A stretch of DNA of 64,000 nt from Halobaculum saliterrae (GCF_009831625.1 NZ_WUUS01000005.1:219905-283904); one strand, 5' to 3'. Counted from the first letter of the stretch, positions 51,144 through 64,000 are shown. Notes: a model not told the origin generated them from the sequence alone. Program-made: numbers and translations.

Positions 51144-51150
51144 TTATAAA
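51144..51150. promoter_or_regulatory. TATA box in the aCPSF1 / 51194 divergent region
   Basis: TTATAAA is the strongest TATA-like box in the 208-bp divergent region. It lies 47 bases upstream of the plus-strand ATG at 51194, predicting a 5' leader of about 20 bases for that gene. It is near-palindromic and could also face aCPSF1, which would then have a leader of about 130 bases. Confidence 0.45.
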
Positions 51151-51193
51151 ACCCTTCGCAAACCACTACCAAGCCCCGGTTCGAACGACTCGT

Positions 51194-51688
51194 ATGCGAC
51201 TCACGCCCGCATCCGTCGCGACGGAGCGCGACCGCTTGGGCCAGCGTGCGCCCACGGTCGTCCCCCTGCTCAACGACACCCGGGCCGCGCTGGGCGAACT
51301 GTTCGACACGGAGGTCGACGCCGTCACCGACGAGGAGTACCGGCGCGAGGTCGACAGCGTGTTCGCCGACGGCGACCGCGCGGTCAACGTCGCCGCCCTC
51401 GCCGGACTCCTCCGTGACCTCGACGTGGAGGGGGACTACCCGGGCTTCGTCGTCGACGAGCTGCTTGGCCGGCGGCTTGCGTCGACCATCGCCGGGGGCC
51501 AGCCGCTCGCGCTGCTGGCGGAGGCGACGTTCCACTTCGCGGACACCCGGGTACACGGCGGTCCCGACGACGCCGCCGGCGCGGACGACCTCGACGCGGC
51601 GCTCGCCGCCGGTTTTCAGACCCGCCTTCCGGGCTGGTCGTGGCGGGAGGGCGCCAGTCCGTTCGCGGTGGAGCCACGCGAGGGCTAG
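51194..51688 (+). CDS. Conserved-looking helical protein, unknown
   Basis: A 164-residue soluble protein. The visible blocks are MRLTPASVATERDRLGQRAP, VVPLLNDTRAALGELFDTEV, YRREVDSVFADGDRAVNVAA, GDYPGFVVDELLGRRLASTI and LLAEATFHFADTRVHGGPDD, ending PGWSWREGASPFAVEP. It is mostly helical and has no motif I recognise. The start ATG at 51194 has a TATAAA box upstream; the frame upstream to 51092 covers the promoter. It converges with the GNAT gene: the stops are one base apart. Confidence 0.7.
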   Translation: MRLTPASVATERDRLGQRAPTVVPLLNDTRAALGELFDTEVDAVTDEEYRREVDSVFADGDRAVNVAALAGLLRDLDVEGDYPGFVVDELLGRRLASTIAGGQPLALLAEATFHFADTRVHGGPDDAAGADDLDAALAAGFQTRLPGWSWREGASPFAVEPREG

Positions 51689-51689
51689 G

Positions 51690-52133
51690 TCAGCTCGGCG
51701 TATGGATCAGCGTCACCAGGTCCTCCTCGTCGGGAGCGTCGTCGTCCGGGACCGCGACCGACTCCGGGTATCGCTCGAAGCCCGCCGACTCGTAGAACGG
51801 CACCAGCCCCTCGCGACAGAGGAGGACCGGGTTCACGTCGTCGAGGCGCTCGTGGTCCGTGAGCACGTCCAGAAGCCTCCGACCGACCCCGTCGCCGCGG
51901 CGGTCCGTGGCGACGACGACGTCGTAGACGCGGGCGTAGTAGACGAAGTCCGTGAGGACGCGGGCGGCGGCGACCAACTCGTCGCCGTCGCGGAGGCCGA
52001 GCGCCAGGTCCGTGTTCGCCAGCGCGCGCGCCACGTCCTCGCGCTCGCGCTCGTCCCACCAGCCGTACTCCCGGTGGAGCGCGAGGAGTTCCTCCGTGTC
52101 GTCGCCGTCGAGTTCGACGGGCCTGAGTGTCAC
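51690..52133 (-). CDS. GNAT-family N-acetyltransferase
   Basis: A 147-residue GNAT protein: VTLRPVELDGDDTEELLALH at the start, AARVLTDFVYYARVYDVVVA as strands 3-4, the acetyl-CoA loop TDRRGDGVGRRLLDVLTDHE (Q/RxxGxG/A pattern), NPVLLCREGLVPFYESAGFE and a short acidic C-terminus. The YARVYDVVV and LVPFYESAGFE segments resemble small-molecule acetyltransferases. GTG at 52133 is selected because GCTTACGG lies about 28 bases upstream on the minus strand; the frame upstream to 52358 is intergenic and divergent from proS. Substrate unknown. Confidence 0.85.
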   Translation of the reverse strand: MTLRPVELDGDDTEELLALHREYGWWDEREREDVARALANTDLALGLRDGDELVAAARVLTDFVYYARVYDVVVATDRRGDGVGRRLLDVLTDHERLDDVNPVLLCREGLVPFYESAGFERYPESVAVPDDDAPDEEDLVTLIHTPS

Positions 52134-52434
52134 GACCGCGACTTCCGCGGCGGCGGCCGTAAGCGTTGGCGACGCACGGTACCCGATGACACGCCGGGGA
52201 AACGTCCTTGTCGGCGGCGAGGGTTCCTCCGGCTGTGAACGCCGAACGTCGCTCCCGGGTCGCCACTCGATCCCGCGCCCAGCGGCGCGTCGACGTCCCG
52301 TCTCCGCCGCGTGGCGCGTAGCCACGCATCCACTTCTCCACGCTACCGGGCCGGTCAACCCGAGCCCCTCGCGCTCTCACCGAGCCCCGGACCGATCGCA
52401 CCGAGTTTAAGACGGCAGTCCGATATCCACGAGT

Positions 52435-53934
52435 ATGAGCGAACACGAGTCCCCCGACTCCGGCGACGACGACCAGGAGTTGGGGATCACGAAGTCGAAG
52501 GAGTACGAGACCGGCGAGTGGTACGCCGAGGTGGTCCAGAAGGCGCAGCTGGCGAGTTACGCGCCCGAGGGGATGTCCGGGTTCATCATCACCCGACCGC
52601 GGGGGTACGAGCTGTGGGAGCGCCTGCAGGGATTCCTCGACGCGAAGTTCAAGGACACCGGGGTGCAGAACGCCTACTTCCCGATGTTCATCCCCGAGTC
52701 GTACCTCGAGGCCGAGAAGGACATCGTCGAGGGGTTCGACCCCGAGGTCGCGTGGGTGACCCACGGCGGTCACGACGAACTGGAGGAGCGCCTCGCGGTC
52801 CGTCCCACCTCCGAGTCGATCATCACGCCCTACATCAGTCAATGGGTGCGGAGCCACCGCGACCTCCCCCTGCGGGTGAACCAGTGGTGCTCGGTGGTGC
52901 GCTGGGAGGCGACGGAGACGAAGCCGTTCTTCCGCACGAAGGAGTTCCTCTGGCAGGAGGGCCACACCGCCCACGCCGACCGCGACGGGGCATGGGACGA
53001 GACGATGACCCGGCTCGACCAGTACGAGTCGGTGTACGAGGACTTCCTCGCCATCCCCGTCCTTCGGGGTCAGAAGCCCGACCACGACAAGTTCCCCGGC
53101 GCCGACACCACCACGACGGTCGAGGCGCTGATGCCCGACGGCAAGTCCGTCCAGGGCGGCACCTCCCACTACCTCGGGACGAGCTTCGCGGAGGCGTTCG
53201 ACATCACCTTCTCCGACGAGGACGAGGCGGAGCGAACGGCACACACGACCTCGTGGGGGCTGTCGTGGCGAGCGCTCGGCGCGCTGATCATGACACACTC
53301 CGACGACCAGGGGCTCGTCTTGCCTCCCACGGTCGCGCCTACGCAGGTGGCGATCGTTCCCATCTGGCAGGAGGACACCAGAGGCGAGGTGCTGGAGTAC
53401 GCCGAGGGCGTCGCCGAGGAACTCGAGGACGCGGGGATCCGCGTCGAGCTCGACGACCGCGACACGCGCAATCCCGGCTTCAAGTTCAACGAGCACGAAC
53501 TCAACGGCGTCCCCGTCCGCTTCGAGATCGGCCCCTACGAGGTCGAGGACGACGAGGTCACGGTCGTGCACCGCCCCGACGGCGAGGAGTCGACCGTCGA
53601 CCGCGACGGCGTCGCCGAGGCGACCCGCGAGCACCTCGACGAGGTGTACGCGAAGCTGTACGCCGCCGCCGAGGAGAACCTCGCAGGCGAGGTGCGGGAG
53701 GCCGACTCCCGTAACGAGATCCTCGGCACCATCGGCCAGCACGGCGGCTACGTGAAGGCGCCGTGGTGCGGCGACGAGACCTGCGAGGAGGCGATCAAAG
53801 AGCAGATCGCCGCCGAGATCGTCATGGTCCCGTTCGAGGAGGACGACGAGCGTCGGGGCACCGACCACGACGACACCTGCGCCGTCTGCGACGACGACGC
53901 GACGCGGACCGCGTACTTCGCGAAGTCGTACTGA
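52435..53934 (+). CDS. proS: Prolyl-tRNA synthetase
   Basis: A 499-residue class II archaeal/eukaryotic-type prolyl-tRNA synthetase. Motif 1 is in ITRPRGYELWERLQGFLDAK, motif 2 in VNQWCSVVRWEATETKPFFR with the TKEFLWQEGHTAHA strand, and motif 3 in TSWGLSWRALGALIMTHSDD. The proline-binding loop RPTSESIITPYISQWV is clear. The anticodon-binding domain follows (VAPTQVAIVPIWQED), and the C-terminal zinc-binding region has cysteines in WCGDETCEEAI and CAVCDDDATRTAYFAKSY. Length and the terminal Tyr match the archaeal type. Isolated gene with ATG at 52435 after GAGTTTAAGACG about 27 bases upstream. Confidence 0.97.
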   Translation: MSEHESPDSGDDDQELGITKSKEYETGEWYAEVVQKAQLASYAPEGMSGFIITRPRGYELWERLQGFLDAKFKDTGVQNAYFPMFIPESYLEAEKDIVEGFDPEVAWVTHGGHDELEERLAVRPTSESIITPYISQWVRSHRDLPLRVNQWCSVVRWEATETKPFFRTKEFLWQEGHTAHADRDGAWDETMTRLDQYESVYEDFLAIPVLRGQKPDHDKFPGADTTTTVEALMPDGKSVQGGTSHYLGTSFAEAFDITFSDEDEAERTAHTTSWGLSWRALGALIMTHSDDQGLVLPPTVAPTQVAIVPIWQEDTRGEVLEYAEGVAEELEDAGIRVELDDRDTRNPGFKFNEHELNGVPVRFEIGPYEVEDDEVTVVHRPDGEESTVDRDGVAEATREHLDEVYAKLYAAAEENLAGEVREADSRNEILGTIGQHGGYVKAPWCGDETCEEAIKEQIAAEIVMVPFEEDDERRGTDHDDTCAVCDDDATRTAYFAKSY

Positions 53935-54172
53935 GGTCGCCGCCCCGTCGTCCCGACAGCCGTGATCGTATCGGGCCCTTTGACCGCCCTTGGTGCCGTG
54001 ATCGCCCCCACCGACCGCTCGTTTCGCGACGGCGTTCGATTGTCAACGAAACGAATCATAACTCGTGTTCGAGTCACAGTACGCCGTCCAGCGATCGGGA
54101 TCGTTCACGGTCGTTCGAGAGGATACGGTTGTCCTATAATATCCTAATATGGCAATAACACACCCTTAGCCG

Positions 54173-54191
54173 TTTAGGGTCAACCCTTTAT
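54173..54191 (+). promoter_or_regulatory. Inverted repeat overlapping the gltB TATA box
   Basis: TTTAGGGTCAACCCTTTATC contains the palindrome AGGGT-CA-ACCCT (54176-54187), with TTTATC as the TATA box about 26 bases before the gltB ATG. A partial copy, CACCCTTAGCC, lies just upstream at about 54160-54170. An operator on top of the TATA box would fit repression of gltB. An A/T-rich segment further upstream (TATAATATCCTAATATGG, 54135-54152) could bind an activator or be a second promoter. Confidence 0.55.
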
Positions 54192-54214
54192 CGGGGCCAC
54201 GAGAACCGGCATCC

Positions 54215-58762
<4,548 letters not shown>

Positions 58763-58855
58763 GGCGGAACGCGAACGCGGCATCCACGGTGACGATTCGA
58801 CGGCCGTCCATCCCGACAAGACCGAACTTAACCGGGATGCCGTCCAAACCCGTCC

Positions 58856-59791
58856 ATGGACAGCCTCAATCGCATGGCGGTGGAGCTGGTCGACGAGGCA
58901 CTCGATTTCGTCGACGAACTCAATCTCGCGGCCTACGAGCTCGACTCCGGCGCGACGGTCGTCGACTTTGGCGTCGACGCCGACGGCGGCATCGAGGCGG
59001 GACTGTTGCTCGCGGAGATACAGACCGCCGGACTGGCGACCCTCCAGACCGGGATGGGTCGCGTCGACGGCTCGCCCACCCCCCACGTCGAGTTGACGAC
59101 GGACCATCCGGGCGTCGCGCTGCTCGGGTCACAGAAGGCCGGGTGGGAACTGGAGACGGAGCACTTCTCGGGGCTCGGCTCCGGGCCCGCCCGCGCGCTC
59201 GTGGGCGAGGAACGGGAGTTTCAGGCGCTGGGCTACTACGACGAGTTCGACCTCACCGTCCTCTGCGTGGAGAGCGCGACGCTCCCCGACGACGAGGTGG
59301 TCGCCGAGGTCGCCGAACGTGCGAACGTGAACGAGCAGGCCGTCTACCTCCCGACGACGGCGCTGGGCTCGACGGCCGGGAGCGTGACCGCGGCCGCGCG
59401 CGCCGCCGAACTCGCCGTCTTCCGGCTGTTCGAGCTGGGATACGATCCCGAGCTCATCGAGTCGGCCGCCGGTTCGGCGCCGGTGGCGCCCGTCAGCTAC
59501 GACGAGACCGAGGCGATGGGCCGGACGAACGACGCGCTCGCGTACGGCGGCGAGGTCCACCTCACCGTCGCCGAGGACTTCGACCGCTTCGACGAGGTGC
59601 CCTCCAGCGCGGCCGACGAGTTCGGCCGTCCGTTCGCGGAGGTCTTCGCGGACGCGGACTACGACTTCTACGAGATCGACGAGTCGGTGTTCGCGCCCGC
59701 CGCGGTCACCGTCGACGTGCTCGACGGGCCGACGTACGCGCTGGGCGAGACCCGGGAGGACCTGCTCGCGGCGTCGTTCGACTACCAGTGA
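58856..59791 (+). CDS. mch: Methenyltetrahydromethanopterin cyclohydrolase
   Basis: A 311-residue Mch. It interconverts methenyl- and formyl-tetrahydropterin in the C1 pathway; in haloarchaea, which do not make methane, the carrier is a folate-like or methanopterin-like pterin. Family blocks are VDELNLAAYELDSGATVVDF, GLLLAEIQTAGLATLQTGMG, PGVALLGSQKAGWELETEHF, SGLGSGPARAL and VAPVSYDETEAMGRTNDALA. Length equals the methanogen enzyme. The window also holds mptA for pterin synthesis. The next gene starts 13 bases after the stop, suggesting an operon. A ACTTAACCG box is about 28 bases before ATG. Confidence 0.95.
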   Translation: MDSLNRMAVELVDEALDFVDELNLAAYELDSGATVVDFGVDADGGIEAGLLLAEIQTAGLATLQTGMGRVDGSPTPHVELTTDHPGVALLGSQKAGWELETEHFSGLGSGPARALVGEEREFQALGYYDEFDLTVLCVESATLPDDEVVAEVAERANVNEQAVYLPTTALGSTAGSVTAAARAAELAVFRLFELGYDPELIESAAGSAPVAPVSYDETEAMGRTNDALAYGGEVHLTVAEDFDRFDEVPSSAADEFGRPFAEVFADADYDFYEIDESVFAPAAVTVDVLDGPTYALGETREDLLAASFDYQ

Positions 59792-59804
59792 ACCGCCGCG
59801 GGCG

Positions 59805-60368
59805 ATGAAGTTCAAACTCGTCCCCGAGGCGCCCGAGACGGTCGCGTTCGTCGCGGACGCGCAGGCCGCGGTGCCGATGGTCCCCGGCAGCGAGGACGAC
59901 TGCTGTGCCCGGCTGATGCGGCGACTGGGGTTCCGCTCGCGCGACGTGGCCCGCACGTGGCTCACGTTCCTCCGCGCCCTCGGGCTCGCCGAGGAGACCG
60001 ACGACGGCTTCAAGCGACTCCCCGCTGACCCGACGCCGGCGTACGTGCGCGATCGCTTCCTGTCGGGCGTGTACGGCGCCGGCGACGTCGCCGACGCGCT
60101 TCTCGCAGCGGGGGGAGCGACAGGCAACTCCGACGAGGGCGGCGGCGGCCTCACCGTCGACGAGGCGTTCGCGGCGTTCGTCGACCGCGTGCCGAACTGG
60201 GAGCGATTCCGGACGAACGACTGGGAGTCGGTGTGGCGCGAGCGTGTCGGGCGTCACTTGGCGTGGTTCGTGCTGCTGGGTCTCGCGGAGGAACGCGACG
60301 GCGCGTACGTCGCGACGGGGATCCTCCGAGACCTCCGCGAGAACTCGGACGGCGACAGCGATATGTGA
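59805..60368 (+). CDS. Conserved haloarchaeal protein downstream of mch
   Basis: A 187-residue soluble protein. The N-terminal half is helix-rich with a winged-helix flavour (CCARLMRRLGFRSRDVARTW, LTFLRALGLAEETDDGFKRL). A middle block follows, YVRDRFLSGVYGAGDVADAL, then a disordered Gly-rich loop and a second helical half (DEAFAAFVDRVPNWERFRTN, VWRERVGRHLAWFVLLGLAE). No named family is recognised. ATG begins 13 bases after mch and the stop is 11 bases before the HAD gene, so it sits in a three-gene run. A regulatory or RNA-binding role is possible, but there is no direct sign. Confidence 0.75.
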   Translation: MKFKLVPEAPETVAFVADAQAAVPMVPGSEDDCCARLMRRLGFRSRDVARTWLTFLRALGLAEETDDGFKRLPADPTPAYVRDRFLSGVYGAGDVADALLAAGGATGNSDEGGGGLTVDEAFAAFVDRVPNWERFRTNDWESVWRERVGRHLAWFVLLGLAEERDGAYVATGILRDLRENSDGDSDM

Positions 60369-60379
60369 GGGAGACGACG

Positions 60380-61102
60380 ATGCGTGAGAACGTGAACCCG
60401 CCGAGACTCGCAGCCCCGTTGGCCGACGCAGCGGGGATCACGTTCGACCTCGACGACACGCTCGTCTCCTATCGGCGGTCGCCGGGTGAGGTGCTCGCGG
60501 GCGCCTTCGATGCCGTCGGCGTCGACCCGGTGTTCCCGGTGGAGGCGTACTACGACCGCTTCGCCGAGTTCAACGACCGGACAGACTCGATGGCGGAACT
60601 CCGTGCGGAATGCTTCGCCGCGCTCTGCGAGGAGCGCGGCCGCGACTCGGACCTCGGCCGCGCGGTGGCGCGGGCGTTCGCCGAAGAGCGCGATCACACG
60701 AACGTGACGTGGTTACCGGGGGCACGGGACCTACTGGACGCGCTCGACGAACACGGGACCCCGTACGCCGTCGTGACGAACGGTCCGCCGGACGCGCAGG
60801 CCGCGAAATCTCGGTCGGTGGGCCTCGATGAACGTGCGGCCGAGGTGGTGTTCGCGGGCCACGACGCGCCAGCGAAGCCCGACCCGAGAGCGTTCGATGC
60901 CGGACTGTCAGCGCTCGGCGTCCTCGCCAGCGACGCGGTTCACGTCGGCGACTCCCCCGAGTCGGACGCGGCGGGCGCACTCGCGGCCGGGATGGAGGCC
61001 GTCGTGGTCGGCGACCGCGACCCGCTCCCGGGTGGAGCGATCAGGGTGTCGTCGTTGCGGGCGCTGAGACGGGGCGATACCGGCCACAGAGACGCAAGCT
61101 GA
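60380..61102 (+). CDS. HAD-superfamily hydrolase
   Basis: A 240-residue HAD hydrolase of subfamily I. Motif I is ITFDLDDTLVSYRR with the nucleophile Asp23 and Asp25, motif II is PYAVVTNGPPDAQ with the Asn/Gly pair, motif III the Lys of DAPAKPDPRAFD, and motif IV VHVGDSPESDAAGALAAGME. A helical cap lies between residues 35 and 105 (VEAYYDRFAEFNDRTDSMAE). This is the phosphoglycolate phosphatase/haloacid dehalogenase-like layout; the substrate is unknown. ATG at 60380 starts 11 bases after the preceding stop; the frame upstream overlaps that gene. Confidence 0.88.
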   Translation: MRENVNPPRLAAPLADAAGITFDLDDTLVSYRRSPGEVLAGAFDAVGVDPVFPVEAYYDRFAEFNDRTDSMAELRAECFAALCEERGRDSDLGRAVARAFAEERDHTNVTWLPGARDLLDALDEHGTPYAVVTNGPPDAQAAKSRSVGLDERAAEVVFAGHDAPAKPDPRAFDAGLSALGVLASDAVHVGDSPESDAAGALAAGMEAVVVGDRDPLPGGAIRVSSLRALRRGDTGHRDAS

Positions 61103-61168
61103 CAGGCTGTTCGTGGAGCCGTCCGCAGAATCATCGAACACTTATCCGCCCCCCGTGACGACGCCACC

Positions 61169-61891
61169 GTGCCGCTGAAGCGATACGGCGTCGGCGACGA
61201 CCTCTCGGTGATCGGCCGATGGGCCGACGGGTTCTCGTGGGTCGCCCACCCCGACGAGGAGTTCGAGCGGACGAGTCACGCGATCGCCGTCGGCGCGGAC
61301 GATGGCGGCGACGGAGACGACTGTGCGGTCTGGCTCGTCGACCCGATCGACGCGGACGGACTCGACGCCGAGATCGCCGAATTCGGGTCCGTCGCCGGGG
61401 TTCTCGTACTGAGCGACAATCACTGTCGCCATGCCGCGCGGGTGGCTGACCGCCACGGCGTTCGGGTGTTCGTTCACGAGCATCTCGGCGACCTCGCGGT
61501 CGACGCGGAGACGACCGAATTCACCGGTGGCCCCGCCGCCACCGGCTTCCGTACCGTGCCGGTCGTGAGTCGGCTCTGGCGGGAGGTCGCGCTCTACCAT
61601 CCCGGGCAAGCAACGCTCGTCGTCGGGGACGCGCTGACCACGATGGACTCACACACGAACCCGGGGGAGCGGCTGGCGGTGATGCCGCACCTCCGTCTGG
61701 TACCTCCGACGGGTGCGCTCGGCGGACTCCCAGTGAATCGGGTCCTCGTCGGTCACGGGTCCGGTGTCCACCGAAACGCCGCGGACGCCCTGAAACGGGC
61801 GCTCGGAGGGGCCAGACGGGGCGCGCCGCGGGCCATTCTCGGGACCCTCCCGGAACTAGTCAGGAACGCCTACGTAACCCTGCGCGACTGA
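61169..61891 (+). CDS. Degenerate metallo-beta-lactamase-fold-like protein, paralogue 2
   Basis: A 240-residue paralogue of the gene at 36809-37489, aligned over its whole length: FSWVAHPDEEFERTSHAIAV, VWLVDPIDADGLDAEIAEFG, GVLVLSDNHCRHAARVADRH, GVRVFVHEHL, then VMPHLRLVPPTGALGGLPVN and RVLVGHGSGVHRNAADALKR. As in the other copy, the MBL metal motif is degenerate, here DNHCRH. GTG at 61169 is used with CTTATCC about 28 bases upstream, giving a leaderless start. It converges with the GTPase gene. Function unknown. Confidence 0.78.
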   Translation: MPLKRYGVGDDLSVIGRWADGFSWVAHPDEEFERTSHAIAVGADDGGDGDDCAVWLVDPIDADGLDAEIAEFGSVAGVLVLSDNHCRHAARVADRHGVRVFVHEHLGDLAVDAETTEFTGGPAATGFRTVPVVSRLWREVALYHPGQATLVVGDALTTMDSHTNPGERLAVMPHLRLVPPTGALGGLPVNRVLVGHGSGVHRNAADALKRALGGARRGAPRAILGTLPELVRNAYVTLRD

Positions 61892-61924
61892 ACGCGGTCG
61901 CCGCCGGACAGACGGTGTCGGCAC

Positions 61925-63547
61925 TCACTCGTCTGCGTAGGTCACGCCCGTGACGGTGCCGACGCCCTTGCTCTGTCCCTCCCGGAAGACGAACCGCTGG
62001 CCCTCCTCGACGAGGTACGGCTGGAACTTGAACCGGACCTCCGTCTCGCCGGTGTCCCCGGGGAGCAGGCGACCGCCCTCCGGACGGAAGACGGCCGCCT
62101 CGCTGACGGTCTCCAGATGGACGACCGGCTCGTACCCCTCCTGGATCCGGGTCGGGTGGTTGAGCACCATCACCTCGGCGTCGAACGAGCGGACCGGCCG
62201 CGGGTCGGTCCCCCGCGGTACCAGCGCCATCCCGCGCTGGACCTCCGACTCGTTCACGCCCTTGAGCGCGATGCCGACGATCCGGCCCGCGCGGGCCTTG
62301 TCGACGCGGTGGTAGTGCATCTCGATCGATCGCACCTCCACCTCGCGGAAGGTGCCGTCGGGCATCGGCCCGAGGAGCAACTCGTCGCCCGCCTCCACCT
62401 CCCCCGAGCGGATCGTGCCCGAGGCGACCGCGCCGACGCCCTTCACGTCGTACGAGCGGTCGACGTACATCCGGAAGTCGCCGTCGGCGTCGTTCTCGCG
62501 CTTCGGGAGGCGCTCCAGCATTCGATCGAGATCGCCCAGCCCGTGCTCCGTCACCGCCGAGGTCTGCAGCACGGGCACGACGCCGTCGCCGATCTCCTCG
62601 ACGGCGGTCGCGACGCCGTGACGTTCCATCAACAGGGGAGTCTCGCCCACGTCCCGAAGCATGGACTCGACCTCCCGCTCGACCTCCAGCACGCGTTCCT
62701 CCGGCGGCGCGTCGACCTTCGTGATCGCGACGATCGTGGGCAGCTCCATCGCGAGCAGGATGCCGAGGTGTTCGCGGGTGGTCTTGGTCGGGCCGTCGTC
62801 GGCGGCGACCGTCAACAGCCCGTAGTCGAGCTTCTGCCCGACGAGCCCGCGGATCGTCGTTCGCAGCCACGGCTCGTGGCCGACGGTGTCGACGAACGAG
62901 ACGAGGCGGTCGGCCTCCTCGACGACGCGCGCGCGGTCGGTCTTGCGGTCCGGGTTGTCCATGCGGACCGGGCCGTCGTCGTCGAAGCCGTAGACGCCGT
63001 AGCTGAGGTCCGCCGAGAGCCCCCGGTCCACCTCGTGGGGCTGTACGTCGAGATACGAGCGCGTCCCGCCCTCGCCGTCGTCGGCCTGTCCGGTGACGAG
63101 CGTGCCGACGAGCGTGGACTTGCCGTGGTCGACGTGGCCGGCGGTGCCGACGACGATGTGGTCGTCGTCCGCCTCGAAGGCGGCGCCCTCGCGGACCGTC
63201 GCGAGCCCGACGAGCCCCCCCTCGGCCTCCCCGTCGCCGACGCCCCACGTCTCCACCTCGTGGATGTGGGCGTCCGCCTCCTCGGCCAACAGCGAGAGCA
63301 CGTCCATCGACTCCGAGAAGGCGGTCGGCGGGATGCCGGCGATGCCGCCGTCGTCGGTGACGCCGATCACGTACAGCGCCTCGCCATCGCCCGAGAGCAC
63401 CCGGTGGCGAAGTTGCGCGGCCAGCGACTCCATGCGTCCCTCCGCGAGATGGACCTCCCGCGTGAGGCGGGTCTTGAACTCGACGTTCCCGCCCTCCTCC
63501 TCGCCGCGCTCGATGGTCCGTGTGAGCACGGCCCGGTCAGCGCCCAT
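61925..63547 (-). CDS. GTPBP1-like translational GTPase
   Basis: A 540-residue GTP-binding protein. The first 125 residues form an N-terminal domain typical of GTPBP1 relatives (VEFKTRLTREVHLAEGRMES, ALYVIGVTDDGGIAGI). The G domain has GTAGHVDHGKST at about residues 134-145 (G1), the switch DTVGHEPWLR (G3) and ITKVDAPPEE (G4). Two EF-Tu-like beta-barrels follow (DRSYDVKGVGAVASGTIRSG, and HPTRIQEGYEPVVHLETVSE to VGTVTGVTYADE). In eukaryotes GTPBP1 acts in mRNA turnover and ribosome rescue; the archaeal role is undefined. ATG at 63547 is preferred over an upstream in-frame ATG at 63586. Confidence 0.9.
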   Translation of the reverse strand: MGADRAVLTRTIERGEEEGGNVEFKTRLTREVHLAEGRMESLAAQLRHRVLSGDGEALYVIGVTDDGGIAGIPPTAFSESMDVLSLLAEEADAHIHEVETWGVGDGEAEGGLVGLATVREGAAFEADDDHIVVGTAGHVDHGKSTLVGTLVTGQADDGEGGTRSYLDVQPHEVDRGLSADLSYGVYGFDDDGPVRMDNPDRKTDRARVVEEADRLVSFVDTVGHEPWLRTTIRGLVGQKLDYGLLTVAADDGPTKTTREHLGILLAMELPTIVAITKVDAPPEERVLEVEREVESMLRDVGETPLLMERHGVATAVEEIGDGVVPVLQTSAVTEHGLGDLDRMLERLPKRENDADGDFRMYVDRSYDVKGVGAVASGTIRSGEVEAGDELLLGPMPDGTFREVEVRSIEMHYHRVDKARAGRIVGIALKGVNESEVQRGMALVPRGTDPRPVRSFDAEVMVLNHPTRIQEGYEPVVHLETVSEAAVFRPEGGRLLPGDTGETEVRFKFQPYLVEEGQRFVFREGQSKGVGTVTGVTYADE

Positions 63548-63742
63548 AGCCGACGGGTAGCGGTGGGCAGGTATAACGGTTTTCACGTGTATGTGACTCT
63601 ATATCACAGTAGTTGACGGGTCTCCCGCGTCGGATCACGGTCGAGCGTGCGAGCGCACATCCGGTCGACCTCGCGGACACGCAGCGGTCGACCGTGCGGG
63701 AACGGGTCGGTCGAACGCGCACGGGCGCTCCGGGCGGTCCCG

Positions 63743-64000
63743 TCAGTCGTCCGTCAGGGTCTCGTAGGCTCGGTTCACCCGCTTGAACTCCTCCTCGTCG
63801 CCGCCGGAGTCCGGGTGCGTTTCCTTCACGCGGTCGCGGTAGGCGGCCTTCACCTCCGACTGGGAGGCGTCGGCGTCGACGCCGAGGGTCCGGCGCGCGT
63901 CGCCGGGCGGCATCCCCGAGTTCCCGGACATGGAGGCGCCGCCCGTCGGGCCGCGCCCGCGGGCTCGACCGCCCCGCCCGTCGGCGCCGCGCGGGCCGAC
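63743..64000 (-). CDS. J-domain (DnaJ-like) protein, C-terminal part, 5' end outside the window
   Basis: The C-terminal 50 residues are a J domain: RRTLGVDADASQSEVKAAYR, then the HPD tripeptide in KETHPDSGGDEEEFKRVNRA, ending in YETLTDD. An internal ATG at 63931 would give 62 residues, but the frame upstream remains open to the window end and codes for a Gly/Arg-rich linker, as in larger haloarchaeal J-domain proteins with an N-terminal membrane or globular part. I therefore treat it as a partial gene. It stimulates an Hsp70 (DnaK) partner by family; the client is unknown. Confidence 0.8.
   Translation of the reverse strand, partial: VGPRGADGRGGRARGRGPTGGASMSGNSGMPPGDARRTLGVDADASQSEVKAAYRDRVKETHPDSGGDEEEFKRVNRAYETLTDD

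Overview
The window reads as chromosomal DNA of a halophilic archaeon, probably of the order Haloferacales (Halorubrum-like). The evidence is very high GC with GC-rich third codon positions, acidic proteins, many leaderless starts with an A/T-rich box about 26-28 bases upstream of ATG or GTG, Tat-type signal peptides, and archaeal genes: HMG-CoA reductase for ether lipids, MptA, aCPSF1, AglB/AglJ/AglG N-glycosylation and archaeal-type PheR-free single tRNA-Ile(GAU). Almost all of it is ordinary, densely packed housekeeping sequence. I see no insertion sequence, prophage or CRISPR array.

Layout. 0-10 kb: a 22-bp tandem repeat, an amidohydrolase, HMG-CoA reductase, several small conserved haloarchaeal proteins, an FAD oxidoreductase, GTP cyclohydrolase MptA and a TrmB-type regulator. 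9-16 kb: a YyaL-like thioredoxin protein, FxsA, tRNA-Ile followed by two hairpins, an Eis-like acetyltransferase, homoserine kinase, a DCC protein and PdxS. 17-25 kb: two overlapping Tat lipoprotein genes, a radical SAM protein, a NYN-domain nuclease and a secreted halolysin. 25-34 kb: the branched-chain amino acid block leuA, ilvB-ilvN-ilvC, a 49-codon gene, leuC-leuD-leuB, all on the minus strand with start/stop overlaps. 34-38.7 kb: small conserved genes, a Cys-rich DUF326 protein, a VOC protein and a degenerate MBL-like protein. 38.7-46.4 kb: S-layer N-glycosylation genes aglJ, a frameshifted GT4 gene, aglG, aglB and a DUF368 lipid-carrier translocase. 46.5-54 kb: DUF371, endonuclease III, methylglyoxal synthase, aCPSF1, prolyl-tRNA synthetase. 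54-64 kb: glutamate synthase, methenyl-H4MPT cyclohydrolase with two followers, a second MBL-like paralogue, a GTPBP1-type GTPase and a J-domain gene running off the window.

The most interesting signal is in the ilvB leader (32208-32464). A TATA box places the transcript start on the ATG of a 31-codon reading frame whose last 14 residues hold 7 Val/Leu/Ile. Its stop codon lies in the loop of a perfect GGGGCG/CGCCCC hairpin, and its Val-Val codons can pair with a site beyond the hairpin. This looks like a branched-chain leader-peptide (attenuation-type) control element ahead of an archaeal ilv-leu operon. Just upstream, leuA has no usable start in frame with its catalytic motif; a single extra G in a GGG run separates a leaderless ATG from the rest of the gene.

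Other points worth a look are the DUF368 gene starting on the base after the aglB stop codon, the triply frameshifted glycosyltransferase in the agl cluster, a candidate operator over the gltB TATA box, paired intergenic palindromes, and a 49-codon gene coupled to ilvC and leuC. All functional assignments rest on motif recognition by eye; no database search was run.
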